This document shows positions 1 through 10,230 of a stretch of 64,000 bases of DNA, piece after piece. Positions within the stretch are counted from its first letter, which is position 1; every line of letters starts with the position of its first letter. A program made the position numbers and the translations under genes. The stretch lies in NCBI GenBank assembly GCA_963681505.1, contig OY811974.1, forward strand, positions 5,159,552 to 5,223,551, given 5' to 3'. The DNA comes from Eunapius fragilis (lineage: Eukaryota; Porifera; Demospongiae; Spongillida; Spongillidae). The notes beneath the pieces are model-generated. The model worked only from the letters and a program-made list of their open reading frames with translations, was not told the DNA's origin and made no database searches.

Positions 1-2
1 CG

Positions 3-3000
3 GCTGAACAACTGCAGGACCTGCTGCGCAATCAGTTCATTCAGGGTGTTCTTTCTTCGTCGGTGCAGCTAGCGCTGATGAAAGAAGAGCCAAAAACCTT
101 GGACGATGCATTGAAATTAGCCAGTAAGCACGAGATGGTTGAAATGGCACAGAAGCAGTTGCAGGCGTTGAGGCAGAAAGAAGTTGTGGCATCTACAGAA
201 GGTGAGAGCGCTAATTCTGAATTGGTTACAGCTACACTGCGCCGGGATAAAGAACGAAGTGAAGTGGAGACTCTGAGACGAGAAGTACAAAGGTTATCTG
301 ATGAGCTGAAAGGTGTGCAGCGGGGAGCAGGGGATAAGAGCGAAGAACGGGGGAAAACGGGTCCGGCGTGCTGGAATTGCAAGTCTCGCGGACATGTAAG
401 AAAGAATTGTCCAAAGAATGCACACGGAAGAAGGCAGTTAAAGTGTTGGGGATGCGGTGAGTTTGGGCATCTTCAACGTGATTGTTTGAAGCGACGTGGT
501 GTCGTGCAAGCGGTAAGCTCATCTATGATGATTCAGGGAGAGGTTGCAGGGAGAGTGACCAGAATGCTCATTGATACTGGTTCTGGGGTAACACTGATTA
601 GGGAAGATGTATGGCGGGATGTATTAAAAAGTGGAGGATATGGTTACCATCTAAAAGATCTTAACCATCCTGTGGTTGCAGCAAATGGGCAGCAATTGAA
701 CTTGCTAGGTCAAGTTGAATTGCCTTTGCATATTGGAAGCATACATACTAATTTCCCATTCTTAGTGGCTAGCCAGTTGACACAAGAGTGCTTAGTTGGA
801 GCTGATTTTCTTTCCAAGTTTAACTGCCAACTAGATTTAGGGGCAGGAGTACTTGTAGTAGGAACTGAGGCATTGAGCATGGAGACGGATAAAAGGCGAC
901 CATCAGTTGGAGTATGTAATGTACAACTTATGGAGCATGTGGAGGTTCCTGGGTCATCTCAAATGCGAATTCTCACTGCATGCAAAGGTGGCCTATTTGG
1001 TATACAGGGTTCTGTATTGTTAGAGCCCAATGCTGCATTCATGGAACGTCATGGCTTGATGGTGGCTAGATCTGTCTCATGTGTGGGTAAAGGGTCTAAT
1101 GAAGTACTTGTCCAGTTGCTTAATCCTTCTCCTTTCCCTGTGGTTCTACATAAGCAGGAGGTGGTAGGCACACTGTGTCCTTTGGAGGAACACAGTAGCA
1201 TGGCATGCTCAGCTGGAGTGGATGCCAATAACACTGGTGTTCAGAGCATTGTCAAGCAGTTGGTCGATAAGGTGGCAGACGGTGTTACAGACAATGAGAA
1301 GGATGAGTTAAAACAGCTGCTATTGAAGTATAGGGGTATTTTGTCACAATGTGAGGGTGATCTAGGGAGAACAGATTTAGTGTACCATCACATTGATACT
1401 GGGGATCATAAAGGAATTAAGCAGTCAGGTCGTAGGTTGCCTATTCATCAGAGGGAAGAAGTGAAAGAATTGTTGGATGACATGTTAGGAAGGAAGGTGA
1501 TAGAACCCAGTCAGGGGTCATGGTCAGCCCCAGTAGTGTTAGTCAAAAAGAAGGATGGGTCCACACGATTTTGTGTGGACTTCAGACGCTTGAATGCTGT
1601 GACCAAGAAGGATGCACAACCACTACCTCGTATTGACGAAACACTGGATGTCCTGGGGTCTGCAAGGTGGTTCTCCTGCCTTGATCTTACAAGTGGATAC
1701 TGGCAAGTGGAGGTGGCACCAGGAGACCGTGATAAAACGGCATTTGTTACTCCATATGGTCTATTTCAGTTCCGTGTCATGCCTTTTGGTCTAACAAATG
1801 CTCCTGCCACTTTTCAGCGTCTAATGGAGCGAGTGCTAGCAGGACTCCACTGGACCACATGTCTTATCTACCTGGATGATATTTTGATTTTCAGTGCAAC
1901 AGTCCAACAACATTTCTCAAGGTTGCGTGAGGTCTTTGACCGTCTGAAGCAGGCTGGTTTGAAAATAAAACCCAGTAAGTGTTTGTTGTTGCAAAAGAAC
2001 GTAAAATATTTAGGGCACGTTGTGTCAGAGCATGGTATTAAAACTGATCCAGACAAAACAAGGTGTATTGCTGATTGGCCTACTCCATCCTGTCTGCAAG
2101 AATTGAAACAATTTTTGGGGTTAGCATCATATTATAGACGATTTGTCAAAAATTTTGCTGCTATAGTAGCCCCTTTAGTAAAGCTTACTGAAAAGGGTCA
2201 TACATGGCATTGGTCATCTGATTGTGATGCTGCATTTTTCCTGGTGAAGGAATGTCTGGTAACAGCACCCATATTAGGCTACCCTGTGTTCAACCAGCCA
2301 TTTATTGTAGACACAGATGCTAGTGGGGAGGGGCTTGGCGCTGTTCTTTCACAGTATATTTCAGGTGGGGAACGTGTCATTGCTTTTGCAAGCAGGTCCC
2401 TGTCAAAAGCTGAAAGGAAGTACTGTGCTACAAGGCGTGAAATGCTAGCTTTAGTATGGGCAATCAAACATTTTCGTCCATATCTATATAGCAGGTGTTT
2501 TACAGTGCGGACAGACCATGCTTCTTTGCGGTGGTTGCAGAGTTTCCATGAACCAGAGGGTCAAATTGCTAGATGGCTGGAGTGCCTTTCTGAATATGAT
2601 TTTGAGGTGGTTCATCGCCCTGGTACAAAGCATACTAATGCTGATGCCCTGTCTCGTATGCCTTGCCCTCAGTGTCAGTTATTGGTTCAACAGGTTGCTA
2701 CAGTACCATCGGACATCTGGCTGCCATGTTGGACTCTGAAAGAACTTGCTGAGGAACAAAGACAGGACCCCAGCATTAGGCAAGTTATTCAATGGCTGGA
2801 AAATGAATGTATCCCCCCAGTTTTTCCAAAGCATCTGTCCTCACATACCCAAGCATTGTGGGCTCAGTCTTATTATCTGGTTCTGCACAATGGGGTGTTG
2901 TATCGGCAGTGGGAAGATGTTCCTGGCAAGGGGCTTCATAGAAGGTTGCAGTTAGTTCTCCCTCCTAATTTGGTCCCAGTGTTATTAGAAGCCTTGCATA

Positions 3001-4448
3001 GTTCTATTAGGGGAGGTCATTTTGGAACTAATAAGACCCTTGCAAAGGTGCGCGAACGTTTTTACTGGGTAGGGCAACGCAAAGATGTAGCTGCTTGGTG
3101 TTCTGGTTGTCTGTCCTGTGCATCTAGGAAGCCTCCACCTGCTAAATCACGTGCACCCCTGCAGCTTGATCCTGTAGAACGACCACTGCAACGTGTGGCG
3201 ATGGATATCATGGGGCCTTTACCTGAAACCCCGAGAGGCAACAAATATGTTCTTGTTATTGCTGATTATTTTACTAAATGGACGGAAGCCTACCCAATAC
3301 CTAACATGGAGGCAATAACGGTAGCTAAATGTTTGGTGAACGAATTTATTTGTCGTTTTGGTGTGCCTGAACAATTGCACTCAGACCAAGGTAGAAATTT
3401 TGAAAGTAAGGTCATTAAGAACATATGTGACCTTCTTCAAATTCGAAAAACTCGCACATCTGCATATCACCCTCAATCGGATGGCTTAGTCGAACGATTT
3501 AACAGAACTCTGTTAAATTTGTTGAGCACTGCTGTTGGTGATGCGGAACGTGATTGGGATGTGCACTTGCCATTATTGATGTTCGCGTATCGTACATCTG
3601 TACATGAGACCAATGGAGTAACACCTTTTGAGATGATGTTTGGGAGGGAGGTGGTATTGCCGGAGCATTTAATGTTTAATCTACCAGTTAGTATTGAGCA
3701 GGTCCCACAGGGAAGTGTCGAATATGTGGACCATCTGAAGAAAAGGTTCCAGCTGGTGTATCAGTATGTCAGACAGCATGCACAGAAAGGCATGCAGCGT
3801 CAGAAGACTGGGTACGATCAGAAAGAGAATACACCATGTGTCTTTCAGAGGGGGGATCATGTATGGCTCTACACCCCTGCTGTTCCCAGAGGAAAGTCTC
3901 CCAAATTTCATCGACCATGGCAAGGACCGTATGAAATATTGCGCAAAAAGGGAGAAGTCACATACGATATCCGACGACTGGCACATCCACGAAAAAGATT
4001 AATAGTGCATTACAATCGATTGAAACCGTTTTTGCAGGCAACACCTCATGGAGAACAGGAGTCAAGAGAGGAGGATGAGATGGCAACACCACGGGATGAA
4101 CAGGAATCAGACGAGGAGGAGGAGATTAAGAAAGAGCCGCAGGGTTCACAGGCTGATGCACAGGATGAGCAATATTTATACGTGGAAACTAGGAGGCCAG
4201 AGCAGAGGCCAGCAGTAGAGGAACACGTACCCCCGCCTCTACTTATAGCCCCCGCACCCCCACAGCCACCACAGCCGCCTGCTGAGCCAGAACTACCTGA
4301 ACCTGGAGAACGGTTGCGTCGTTCAACTCGGAACAGACATCCTCCAGATTGGTATGGGCAGGTAGTTGTTCATTCTGTACTCACCTATACAAACTGTGAG
4401 GACACAGTTTCATTGGATAGGGAGCTGTGTAACGATGACAACGGCTGA
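3..4448 (+). CDS. Ty3/Gypsy gag-pol polyprotein (Gypsy-1), 5' end outside window
   Basis: One uninterrupted frame runs from the window edge to a TGA at 4446-4448, so the true gag start lies upstream; the first in-window ATG is internal. Counting residues from position 63: CCHC zinc knuckles at about 103-116 and 128-141 (nucleocapsid), protease DTGSG at 171-175, reverse transcriptase with YLDD at 603-606, RNase H beginning with DTDAS at 750-754, an integrase HHCC zinc domain, then a DDE core with D1048, D1108 and E1144 (35 residues between the last two). A GPY-type motif (WQGPYEIL) and an acidic, proline-rich tail ending in a RLRRSTRNR motif follow. No envelope gene is seen. It is a retrotransposon that copies itself through RNA in a particle and integrates. 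The frame has no stop or visible motif loss, so this copy may be young. The stop codon lies inside the 3' LTR. Confidence 0.95.
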   Translation, partial: AEQLQDLLRNQFIQGVLSSSVQLALMKEEPKTLDDALKLASKHEMVEMAQKQLQALRQKEVVASTEGESANSELVTATLRRDKERSEVETLRREVQRLSDELKGVQRGAGDKSEERGKTGPACWNCKSRGHVRKNCPKNAHGRRQLKCWGCGEFGHLQRDCLKRRGVVQAVSSSMMIQGEVAGRVTRMLIDTGSGVTLIREDVWRDVLKSGGYGYHLKDLNHPVVAANGQQLNLLGQVELPLHIGSIHTNFPFLVASQLTQECLVGADFLSKFNCQLDLGAGVLVVGTEALSMETDKRRPSVGVCNVQLMEHVEVPGSSQMRILTACKGGLFGIQGSVLLEPNAAFMERHGLMVARSVSCVGKGSNEVLVQLLNPSPFPVVLHKQEVVGTLCPLEEHSSMACSAGVDANNTGVQSIVKQLVDKVADGVTDNEKDELKQLLLKYRGILSQCEGDLGRTDLVYHHIDTGDHKGIKQSGRRLPIHQREEVKELLDDMLGRKVIEPSQGSWSAPVVLVKKKDGSTRFCVDFRRLNAVTKKDAQPLPRIDETLDVLGSARWFSCLDLTSGYWQVEVAPGDRDKTAFVTPYGLFQFRVMPFGLTNAPATFQRLMERVLAGLHWTTCLIYLDDILIFSATVQQHFSRLREVFDRLKQAGLKIKPSKCLLLQKNVKYLGHVVSEHGIKTDPDKTRCIADWPTPSCLQELKQFLGLASYYRRFVKNFAAIVAPLVKLTEKGHTWHWSSDCDAAFFLVKECLVTAPILGYPVFNQPFIVDTDASGEGLGAVLSQYISGGERVIAFASRSLSKAERKYCATRREMLALVWAIKHFRPYLYSRCFTVRTDHASLRWLQSFHEPEGQIARWLECLSEYDFEVVHRPGTKHTNADALSRMPCPQCQLLVQQVATVPSDIWLPCWTLKELAEEQRQDPSIRQVIQWLENECIPPVFPKHLSSHTQALWAQSYYLVLHNGVLYRQWEDVPGKGLHRRLQLVLPPNLVPVLLEALHSSIRGGHFGTNKTLAKVRERFYWVGQRKDVAAWCSGCLSCASRKPPPAKSRAPLQLDPVERPLQRVAMDIMGPLPETPRGNKYVLVIADYFTKWTEAYPIPNMEAITVAKCLVNEFICRFGVPEQLHSDQGRNFESKVIKNICDLLQIRKTRTSAYHPQSDGLVERFNRTLLNLLSTAVGDAERDWDVHLPLLMFAYRTSVHETNGVTPFEMMFGREVVLPEHLMFNLPVSIEQVPQGSVEYVDHLKKRFQLVYQYVRQHAQKGMQRQKTGYDQKENTPCVFQRGDHVWLYTPAVPRGKSPKFHRPWQGPYEILRKKGEVTYDIRRLAHPRKRLIVHYNRLKPFLQATPHGEQESREEDEMATPRDEQESDEEEEIKKEPQGSQADAQDEQYLYVETRRPEQRPAVEEHVPPPLLIAPAPPQPPQPPAEPELPEPGERLRRSTRNRHPPDWYGQVVVHSVLTYTNCEDTVSLDRELCNDDNG

Positions 4449-4637
4449 ACTCTGCTAGCGACAGCCTGACGGCAGAACTTTCGAGAACTATAGTGCCGTG
4501 TGCATTAGTGAACAATGGTTGGTTGTAAGTAGAACAGTATATAATCGTGTGTATTGCATGCGTGTGGGTGTTCTGCGCTATTATCAAGTTTATAGTCTGT
4601 TTGAGACTGAGGTTGCGCTACGCGGGGTTGCGCTACA
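4426..4637 (+). repeat. 3' LTR of Gypsy-1
   Basis: A purine stretch (GATAGGGAGC) precedes TGTGTAACG, and the segment ends in GCGCTACA, giving a 212-bp TGT..ACA repeat. It contains a TATATAA box near 4540. The same PPT/LTR junction (GGGAGC then TGTGTAA) occurs at 14062 in Gypsy-2. The next base, 4638, is the start of recognisable fold-back element sequence, which independently fixes the 3' boundary. The 5' LTR is outside the window. Confidence 0.8.
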
Positions 4638-5301
4638 AAGGCATATGCTGTTTCTGTGCTAAATATAGGACTATAACATTTTCCCGTCTGATGAAACTTG
4701 TTTCCTTGCTTTTTACACCAGTATACTATTTGCCTGAAAAACCTATATCCCACCAACTTTCTCAGAGAGAATGTTTTTATTTACTTGTTTCCTTAATTTT
4801 TTTAACACCCAAATCACTGTTGCATCGCAGGTTTCCCCCCTTTCATTTAACCGATTTAATTCCATCCAGACGTATTGAATTTTCTAGGTACCTTTGCTTA
4901 ATTAGAATTGGTAAGACCGTATATAGGCTTTTAGGCGTTTTTGTATCAAAGCGAGTCCTCCAGCAAATTCTAAAGCTATTGGTGCAATTTCAATTGCTTA
5001 AAAGTGTTCCTGTCCTGAGTTATGAGTTCTCAAGAAGAAGAAGAAGAAGAAGCAGAAGCAGACGACCCGCCCATTATTTTTGGAAGGGGAACGAGGACGG
5101 CAGTATTTTTCGTTCTCGACAACCACGCGGTTCTACGACGTGAAACAAAAACGAAACTACTCAGTTTTGACTTCTAGATCGATTGCCGCAACAAGTTAGA
5201 CGATCCGATCGTCGGGAGCGAAGCTACGATAGGGTCGCGTGATTTTAATTAAATTCATAGTCGGGGTCAAAACCTATATGGAAGTCTCTAGCGAGTCTTC
5301 C
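4638..5301 (+). mobile_element. Fold-back element FB-A copy 1, right part (interrupted by Gypsy-1)
   Basis: Begins inside the loop sequence of FB-A (AAGGCATATGCTG), then carries the complete right arm (4655-4788), the AT-rich tail, the GAA-rich short frame and the 3' hairpin at 5280-5301. It matches copies at 44140 and 47065. The left arm is absent in the window because Gypsy-1 sits in the loop. I infer that the left arm lies upstream of the unseen 5' LTR. The terminal hairpin has lost one base relative to the other copies, so its stem is weaker. Confidence 0.8.
5022..5177 (+). CDS. Short acidic ORF of FB-A copy 1 (51 aa), function unknown
   Basis: ATG to TAG, 51 codons: a poly-Glu run encoded by (GAA)n, then AEADDPPIIFGRGTR, a hydrophobic TAVFFVL stretch and a basic end. 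An equally long open frame is present at 44603-44758 in FB-A copy 2 despite substitutions. A related sequence occurs at the same place in FB-B copy 1. Either this is a real micropeptide of the element family or the frame is a by-product of conserved nucleotide sequence. I recognise no protein family. The reverse strand is also open here and shows similar A/B resemblance, which weakens the coding case. Confidence 0.3.
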   Translation: MSSQEEEEEEAEADDPPIIFGRGTRTAVFFVLDNHAVLRRETKTKLLSFDF

Positions 5302-5398
5302 GATAGTTGTTTTGACAAAATCTATTGTTCTGTCATGTACATATATAGGTAGGCTGCATGTGTGCAGATCAGTTCAACAATACATTATTCTTCACTGG

Positions 5399-7980
5399 GG
5401 ATGGATGCCACCTCTGTAAGTTCTAAAGCAGATCCAGACATTCTGATGACTTTTCCCTGTTCCCACAGGGTAGGTATGTACATGTGAGGATGGGGAACCC
5501 AACGCCACGCGTAGTTCCCCAATGCCTGGCCAACTTGTGAGTGACCCCCAAAAGAAATTATTTACATATCATCTTAACTGATAATGGATGCCACCTCTGT
5601 AAGTTCTAAAGCAGATACAGACATTCTGATGACAATTCTCTGTTCCCACAGGGTAGGTGTGTACATGTGAGGATGGGGAACCCAACACCACGCGTAGTTC
5701 CCCTATGCCGGGCCAACTTGTGAGTGATCCCCAATTATTCACATATCATCTTAACTTAAGATGGGTGCCACCTCTGTAAGTTCTAAAGCGGATCCAGACA
5801 TTCTGATGACAGTTCCCTGTTCCCACAGGGAAGATGTGCTCATGTGAGGATGGGGAACCCAACGCCATGCTTAGTTCCCCAATGCCTGGCCAACTTGTGA
5901 GTGACCCCCAAATGAAATTATTCACATTATCTTAACTGAAGATGGATGCCACCTCAGTAAGTTCTAAAGCAGATCCAGAAATTCAGATGACAGTTCCATG
6001 ATCCCACAGGGGAGGTGTACTCATTTGAGGATGAGGAACCCAACGCTACGCGTAGTTTCCCAATGCTAGGCCAACTTGTGAGTGACCCCCAAATGAAATT
6101 ATTCACATATTATCTTAACTGAAGATGGATGCCACCTCTGTAAGTTCTAACGCAGATCCAGATATTCTGATGACAGTTCCCTGTTCCCACAGGGTAGGTG
6201 TGTATATGTGACGATGGGGAACCCAACGCGACGCGTAGTTCCCCAATGCCTGGCCAACTTGTGAGTGACCCCCAAATGAAATTATTCACACATCATCTTA
6301 ACTGAAGATGGATGCCACCTCTAAGTTCTAAAGCAGATCCAGACATTCTGATGACAGTTCCCTGTTCCCACAGGGTAGGTGTGTACATGTGAGGATGGGG
6401 AACCCAACGCCATGCGTAGTTTCCAAATGCTAGGCCAACATGTGAGGAACCTCAAATGAAATTATTCACACATCTGGTTCACCGAAGATGGATGCCACCT
6501 CTGTAAGTATTAAAGTGGATCAAGACATTCTGATGACTATTCCCTGTTCCCACAGGGTAGGTGTGTACATGTGAGGATGGGGAACCCAACACCACGCGTA
6601 GTTTCCAAATGCTAGGCCAGCATGTGAGGAACCTCAAATGAAATTATTCACACATCTGGTTCACCGAAGATGGATGCCACCTCTGTAAGTTTTAAAGTGG
6701 ATCAAGACATTCTGATGACTATTCCCTGTTCACACAGGGTAGTTGTCTACATGTGAGAATGGGGAACCCAACACCATGCATAGTTCCTTAATGCCTGGCC
6801 GACCTGTGAGTGAACCCCAAATGAAATTATTAACATATAAACTTCATAGAAGATGGATGCCACCTCTGTAAGTTCTAAAGTGGATCAAGACATTCTGATG
6901 ACAGTTTCCTATTCCCACAGGGTAGGTGTGTACATGTGAGGATGGGGAACACAACGCCACGTGTAGTTCCCTAATGCCTGGCCAACTTGTGAGGAACCTC
7001 AAATGAAATTATTCACACATCATGTTCACTGAAGATGGATGCCACCTCTGTAAGTTCTAAAGCAGATCCAGACATTCTGATGACAGTTGCCTGTTCCCAC
7101 AGGGTAGGTGTGTGCATGTGAGGATGGGGAACCCAACGCCACACGTAGTTCCCTAATGCCTGGCCAACCTGTGAGTGAACCCCAAATGAAATTATTCACA
7201 TATCAACTACACTGACGATAGATGCTCCCTCTGTAAGTTCTGAAGCAGATCCAGACATTTTGATGATAATTCCCTATTCCCACAGGGTAGGTGTGTACAT
7301 GTGAGGATGGGGAACCCAACGCCACGCTTAGTTTCCCAATGCCTGGCCAACTTGTGAGTGACCCCCAAATGAAATTATTCACATATCATCTTAACTGAGG
7401 ATGGATGCCACCTCTGTAAGTTCTAAAGCAGATCCAGACATTCTGATGACAGTTCCCTGTTCCCACAGGGTAGGTGTATACATGTGAGGAAGGGGAACCC
7501 ACGCCACGCGTAGTTCCCCAATGCCTGGCCAACTTGTGAGTGACCCCCAAATGAACATATCATCTTAACAGAAGATGGATGCCACCTCTGTAAGTTCTAA
7601 AGCAGATCCAGATATTCTGATGACAGTTCCATGTTCCCACAGGGGAGGTGTGCTCATGTGAGGATGGGGAACCCAACGCCACGCGTAGTTCCCTAATGCC
7701 TGGCCAACCTGTGAGTGAACCCCATATGATATTATTAACATATCAACTTCACTGAAGATGGATGCCACCTCTGTAAGTTTTATAGCAGATCCAGACATTC
7801 TGATGACAGTTCCCTGTTCAGTGAACATGTGAGGATGGGGAACCCAATGCCACGCGTAGTTCCCAAATGCCTGGCCAACCTGTGAGTGAACCCCAAAGAA
7901 AGTATTAACATATCATCTTCACTGAAGATGGACGCCACCTCTGTAATTTCTAAAACAGATCCATACATTCTGTTCTAATT
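5399..7980 (+). repeat. 181-bp satellite array, direct orientation (~14 units)
   Basis: Tandem units start with GATGGATGCCACCTCTGTAAG near 5400, 5582, 5761, 5942, 6124, 6307, 6488, 6669, 6852, 7034, 7213, 7401, 7573, 7756 and 7926. Each unit contains CTCTGTAAGT, then CTGATGAC, then CCCTGTTCCCACAGGG, which is a GC hairpin and also looks like a splice acceptor about 53 nt after the GTAAGT. Units then share ACGCGTAGTTCCC and GGCCAACTTGTGAGTGA. Divergence between units is visible but low. Open frames on either strand are products of the repeat, not evidence of a protein. Confidence 0.95.
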
Positions 7981-8262
7981 GTAAAATTAACGACAACACT
8001 TTAGCAACTGGTCTTAGTAACTCCTCAGATTTCATCTATTAATACCTGCATCTATTAATACCTGCACACCAAACCTTTCAACTAACACATGCTCCACACC
8101 AACACGAATCCAGGTTTTAAAAGCATAAACATGCAGTGAAATGTATCATTGTTTTGCATATTCCAAATTATAATACATCGGTCTTGCAGCACCATTCAGA
8201 TTTCTTGGTTATCCTTAAAAGCGTTGTCAAGTAGGCCATTGAAAAAGATGGTCCCAGGAAAC
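7981..8262. other. Spacer between the two opposed 181-bp satellite arrays
   Basis: AT-rich non-repeat sequence of about 280 bp that joins arrays of opposite orientation. It contains a small tandem duplication of CATCTATTAATACCTG near 8033-8064. No gene seen. Confidence 0.6.
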
Positions 8263-9420
8263 AGACAGCATCCAGGAACTAGCCATGGCATAGTGTTCCC
8301 CATCCTCACATGTACACAACTCCCCTGTGGAAACAGGGAACTGTCATCAGAATGTGTGGATCTGCTATAAAACTTACAGAGGTGGCATCCATCTTCTGTG
8401 AAGATGATATGTGAATAATTTCATTTGGGGGTCCCTCACAAGTTGGTCAGGCATTGGGGAACTACGCGTGGCGTTGGGTTCCCCATCCTCATATGTACAC
8501 ACCTTCCCTGTGGGAACTAGGAATTGTCATCAGAATGTCTGGATCTGCTTTAGAACTTACAGAGGTGGCATCCATCTTCAGTGAAGTTGATGTGTGAATA
8601 ATTTCATTTGGAGGTTACAGGCTGGTCAGGCATTGGGGAATTACGCGTGGCGTTAGGTTCCCCATCCCCACATATACACACCTACCCTGTGGAAACAGGG
8701 AACTGTCATCAGAATGTCTGGGTCCGCTTTAGAACTTACAGAGGTGGCATCCATTATCAGTGAAATTGATATGCGAATAATTTCATTTGAGGTTCCTCAC
8801 AAGTTGGCTAGGCATTTGGGAACTACGCGTGGCGTTGGGTTCCCCATCCTCACATGTACACATCTACCTTGTGGAAAGAGGGAACTGTCATCAGAATGTC
8901 TGGATCTGCTTTAGAACTTACAGAGGTGGCATCCATCTACAGTGAAGATGATATGTGAATAATTTCATTTGGGGGTCGCAAGTCGGTCAGGCATTGGGGA
9001 ACTACGCATGGTATTGGGTCACCCATCTTCTCATGTACACACCTACCCTTTGGGAACAGGGAACTGTCATCAGAATGTCTGGATCCGCTTTACAACTTAC
9101 ATAGGTTGCATCCATCTTCAGTTATGATATGTGAACAATTGCATTGGGGTCACTTATAAGTCAGTCAGGCATTGGGGAACTACGCGTGGTGTTGGGTTCC
9201 CAATCCTCATATGTACACACCTACACTGTGGGAACAGGGAACTGTCATCAGAATGTCTGGATCTGCTGTCATAGGTGGCATCCATCTTTAGTGAAGATGA
9301 TATGTGAATAATATCATTTGGGGGTCACTAACTAGTCAGTCAGGCATTGGGGAGGTACGTGTGGCGTTGGGTCCCCCATTCTGACATGTGCACACCTACC
9401 CTGTGGGAACAGGGACTGTC
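8263..9420 (-). repeat. 181-bp satellite array, inverted orientation (~6 units)
   Basis: The reverse complement of the same unit recurs, with GGCATCCATCTTC anchors near 8384, 8567, 8749, 8930, 9108 and 9281. Some units are decayed (for example missing segments near 9115 and 9268). Together with 5399-7980 it makes a large inverted arrangement of one satellite. Confidence 0.95.
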
Positions 9421-9433
9421 ATATTGATATCAA

Positions 9434-9631
9434 ATGTATCATATTCCACTTATCACATTTCAGAACAGCAAATTGCCCAGTCAGGGAAACACAAGTGACT
9501 GTGGTATGTATGCATGTCTAGTAAGTTTATTGTACATCATTTTTTATGCACATTGCAATAATATCGCACATCAGGCTGCAAGGCTTGTGTTGGAAAATGT
9601 TACAATTGAATACACCCAAGTGCACTGCTAA
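9434..9631 (+). pseudogene. Ulp1-type (C48) cysteine protease C-terminal fragment
   Basis: The 65-codon open frame contains KLPSQGNTSDCGMYACLVS, which matches the Gln-x(n)-Asp-Cys-Gly active-site block of Ulp1/SENP-family cysteine proteases (Q of the oxyanion hole, catalytic C). The upstream His and Asp of the triad are not in this frame. TTTCAG just before it could be a splice acceptor, so this may be one exon of a longer gene or transposon ORF. Many eukaryotic DNA transposons carry Ulp1-like proteases, which suits the surroundings. It directly abuts the end of the inverted satellite array. Identification rests on one motif. Confidence 0.45.
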
Positions 9632-10000
9632 TGTATCCAGCAGGTCTTTCAAAAGTATTTCACTTTCAGGATATAGTGGAAAGGTTTCGTCTCCAAATGT
9701 TGTATGAGCTCTCAGTTAGTGATTTGTTCCCTATGAAGATATCAACAGGTCAATAACTACAGGATAAAAAGCATGCGTTACTGTGTTTTTTAAAAACTAT
9801 GTCTCATAAGAGAATGCTGTGGATAAGGTGTGGCTTTGGTAGTGACATTAGCTTATTATCCTTTCTTGTTTACTTGGATAGGAAACAGTACTTCATTGCC
9901 CATCAATGCTCATTGTAAAGCTGTTATTATACCTGAAGACAGTAGGGTATGCTACATGTGAAATAAATGGTGATGCATATATTTTACGTTTTTTCCCCAG

Positions 10001-10230
10001 CTCCAGTGCATTGTAATGACAATAAAAGTGACACATTTTCGAATCAAAGTACCCCTGACCACAATGATAGTAGTAATGACAACATTCATAGTAGTGAAAG
10101 AGGCTGTTTTGGTTCTAAGAATGTGGAGAAATTCCTGATCCCATCTTACTACAACAAGCCAGATGTGGATGATATATGTGCTCTGAAGTGGGGCTTACAT
10201 CATTATATGTTAAGTTCTTTCCCTCATTGA
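10001..10230 (+). CDS. Unrecognised exon-like open frame
   Basis: A good acceptor (polypyrimidine TTTTTTCCCCAG, ending at 10000) is followed by about 76 codons open to a TGA. The peptide is Ser/Asn/Asp-rich and then has FLIPSYYNKPDVDDICALK. I recognise no family. It may belong with the Ulp1-like fragment just upstream as part of one decayed transposon gene. Coding status is uncertain. Confidence 0.25.

Noticed and set aside
63-71. GTG at 63 as the Gypsy-1 start codon
   Set aside because: The frame is open to the window edge with gag-like residues upstream, and GTG starts are not expected in this setting.
4638-5301. FB-A copy 1 as a 5'-truncated retrocopy
   Set aside because: The break coincides with the end of the Gypsy-1 LTR, so interruption by that insertion is the simpler reading.
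8149-8914. Protein-coding frames in the inverted satellite (for example ALELTEVASI)
   Set aside because: They recur only because the 181-bp unit recurs, and stops and length changes differ from unit to unit.
5399-9420. CTGATGA in each 181-bp unit as a hammerhead ribozyme core
   Set aside because: Many animal satellites encode hammerheads, but no GAAA box follows the CTGATGA and hairpin at the right distance on either strand.
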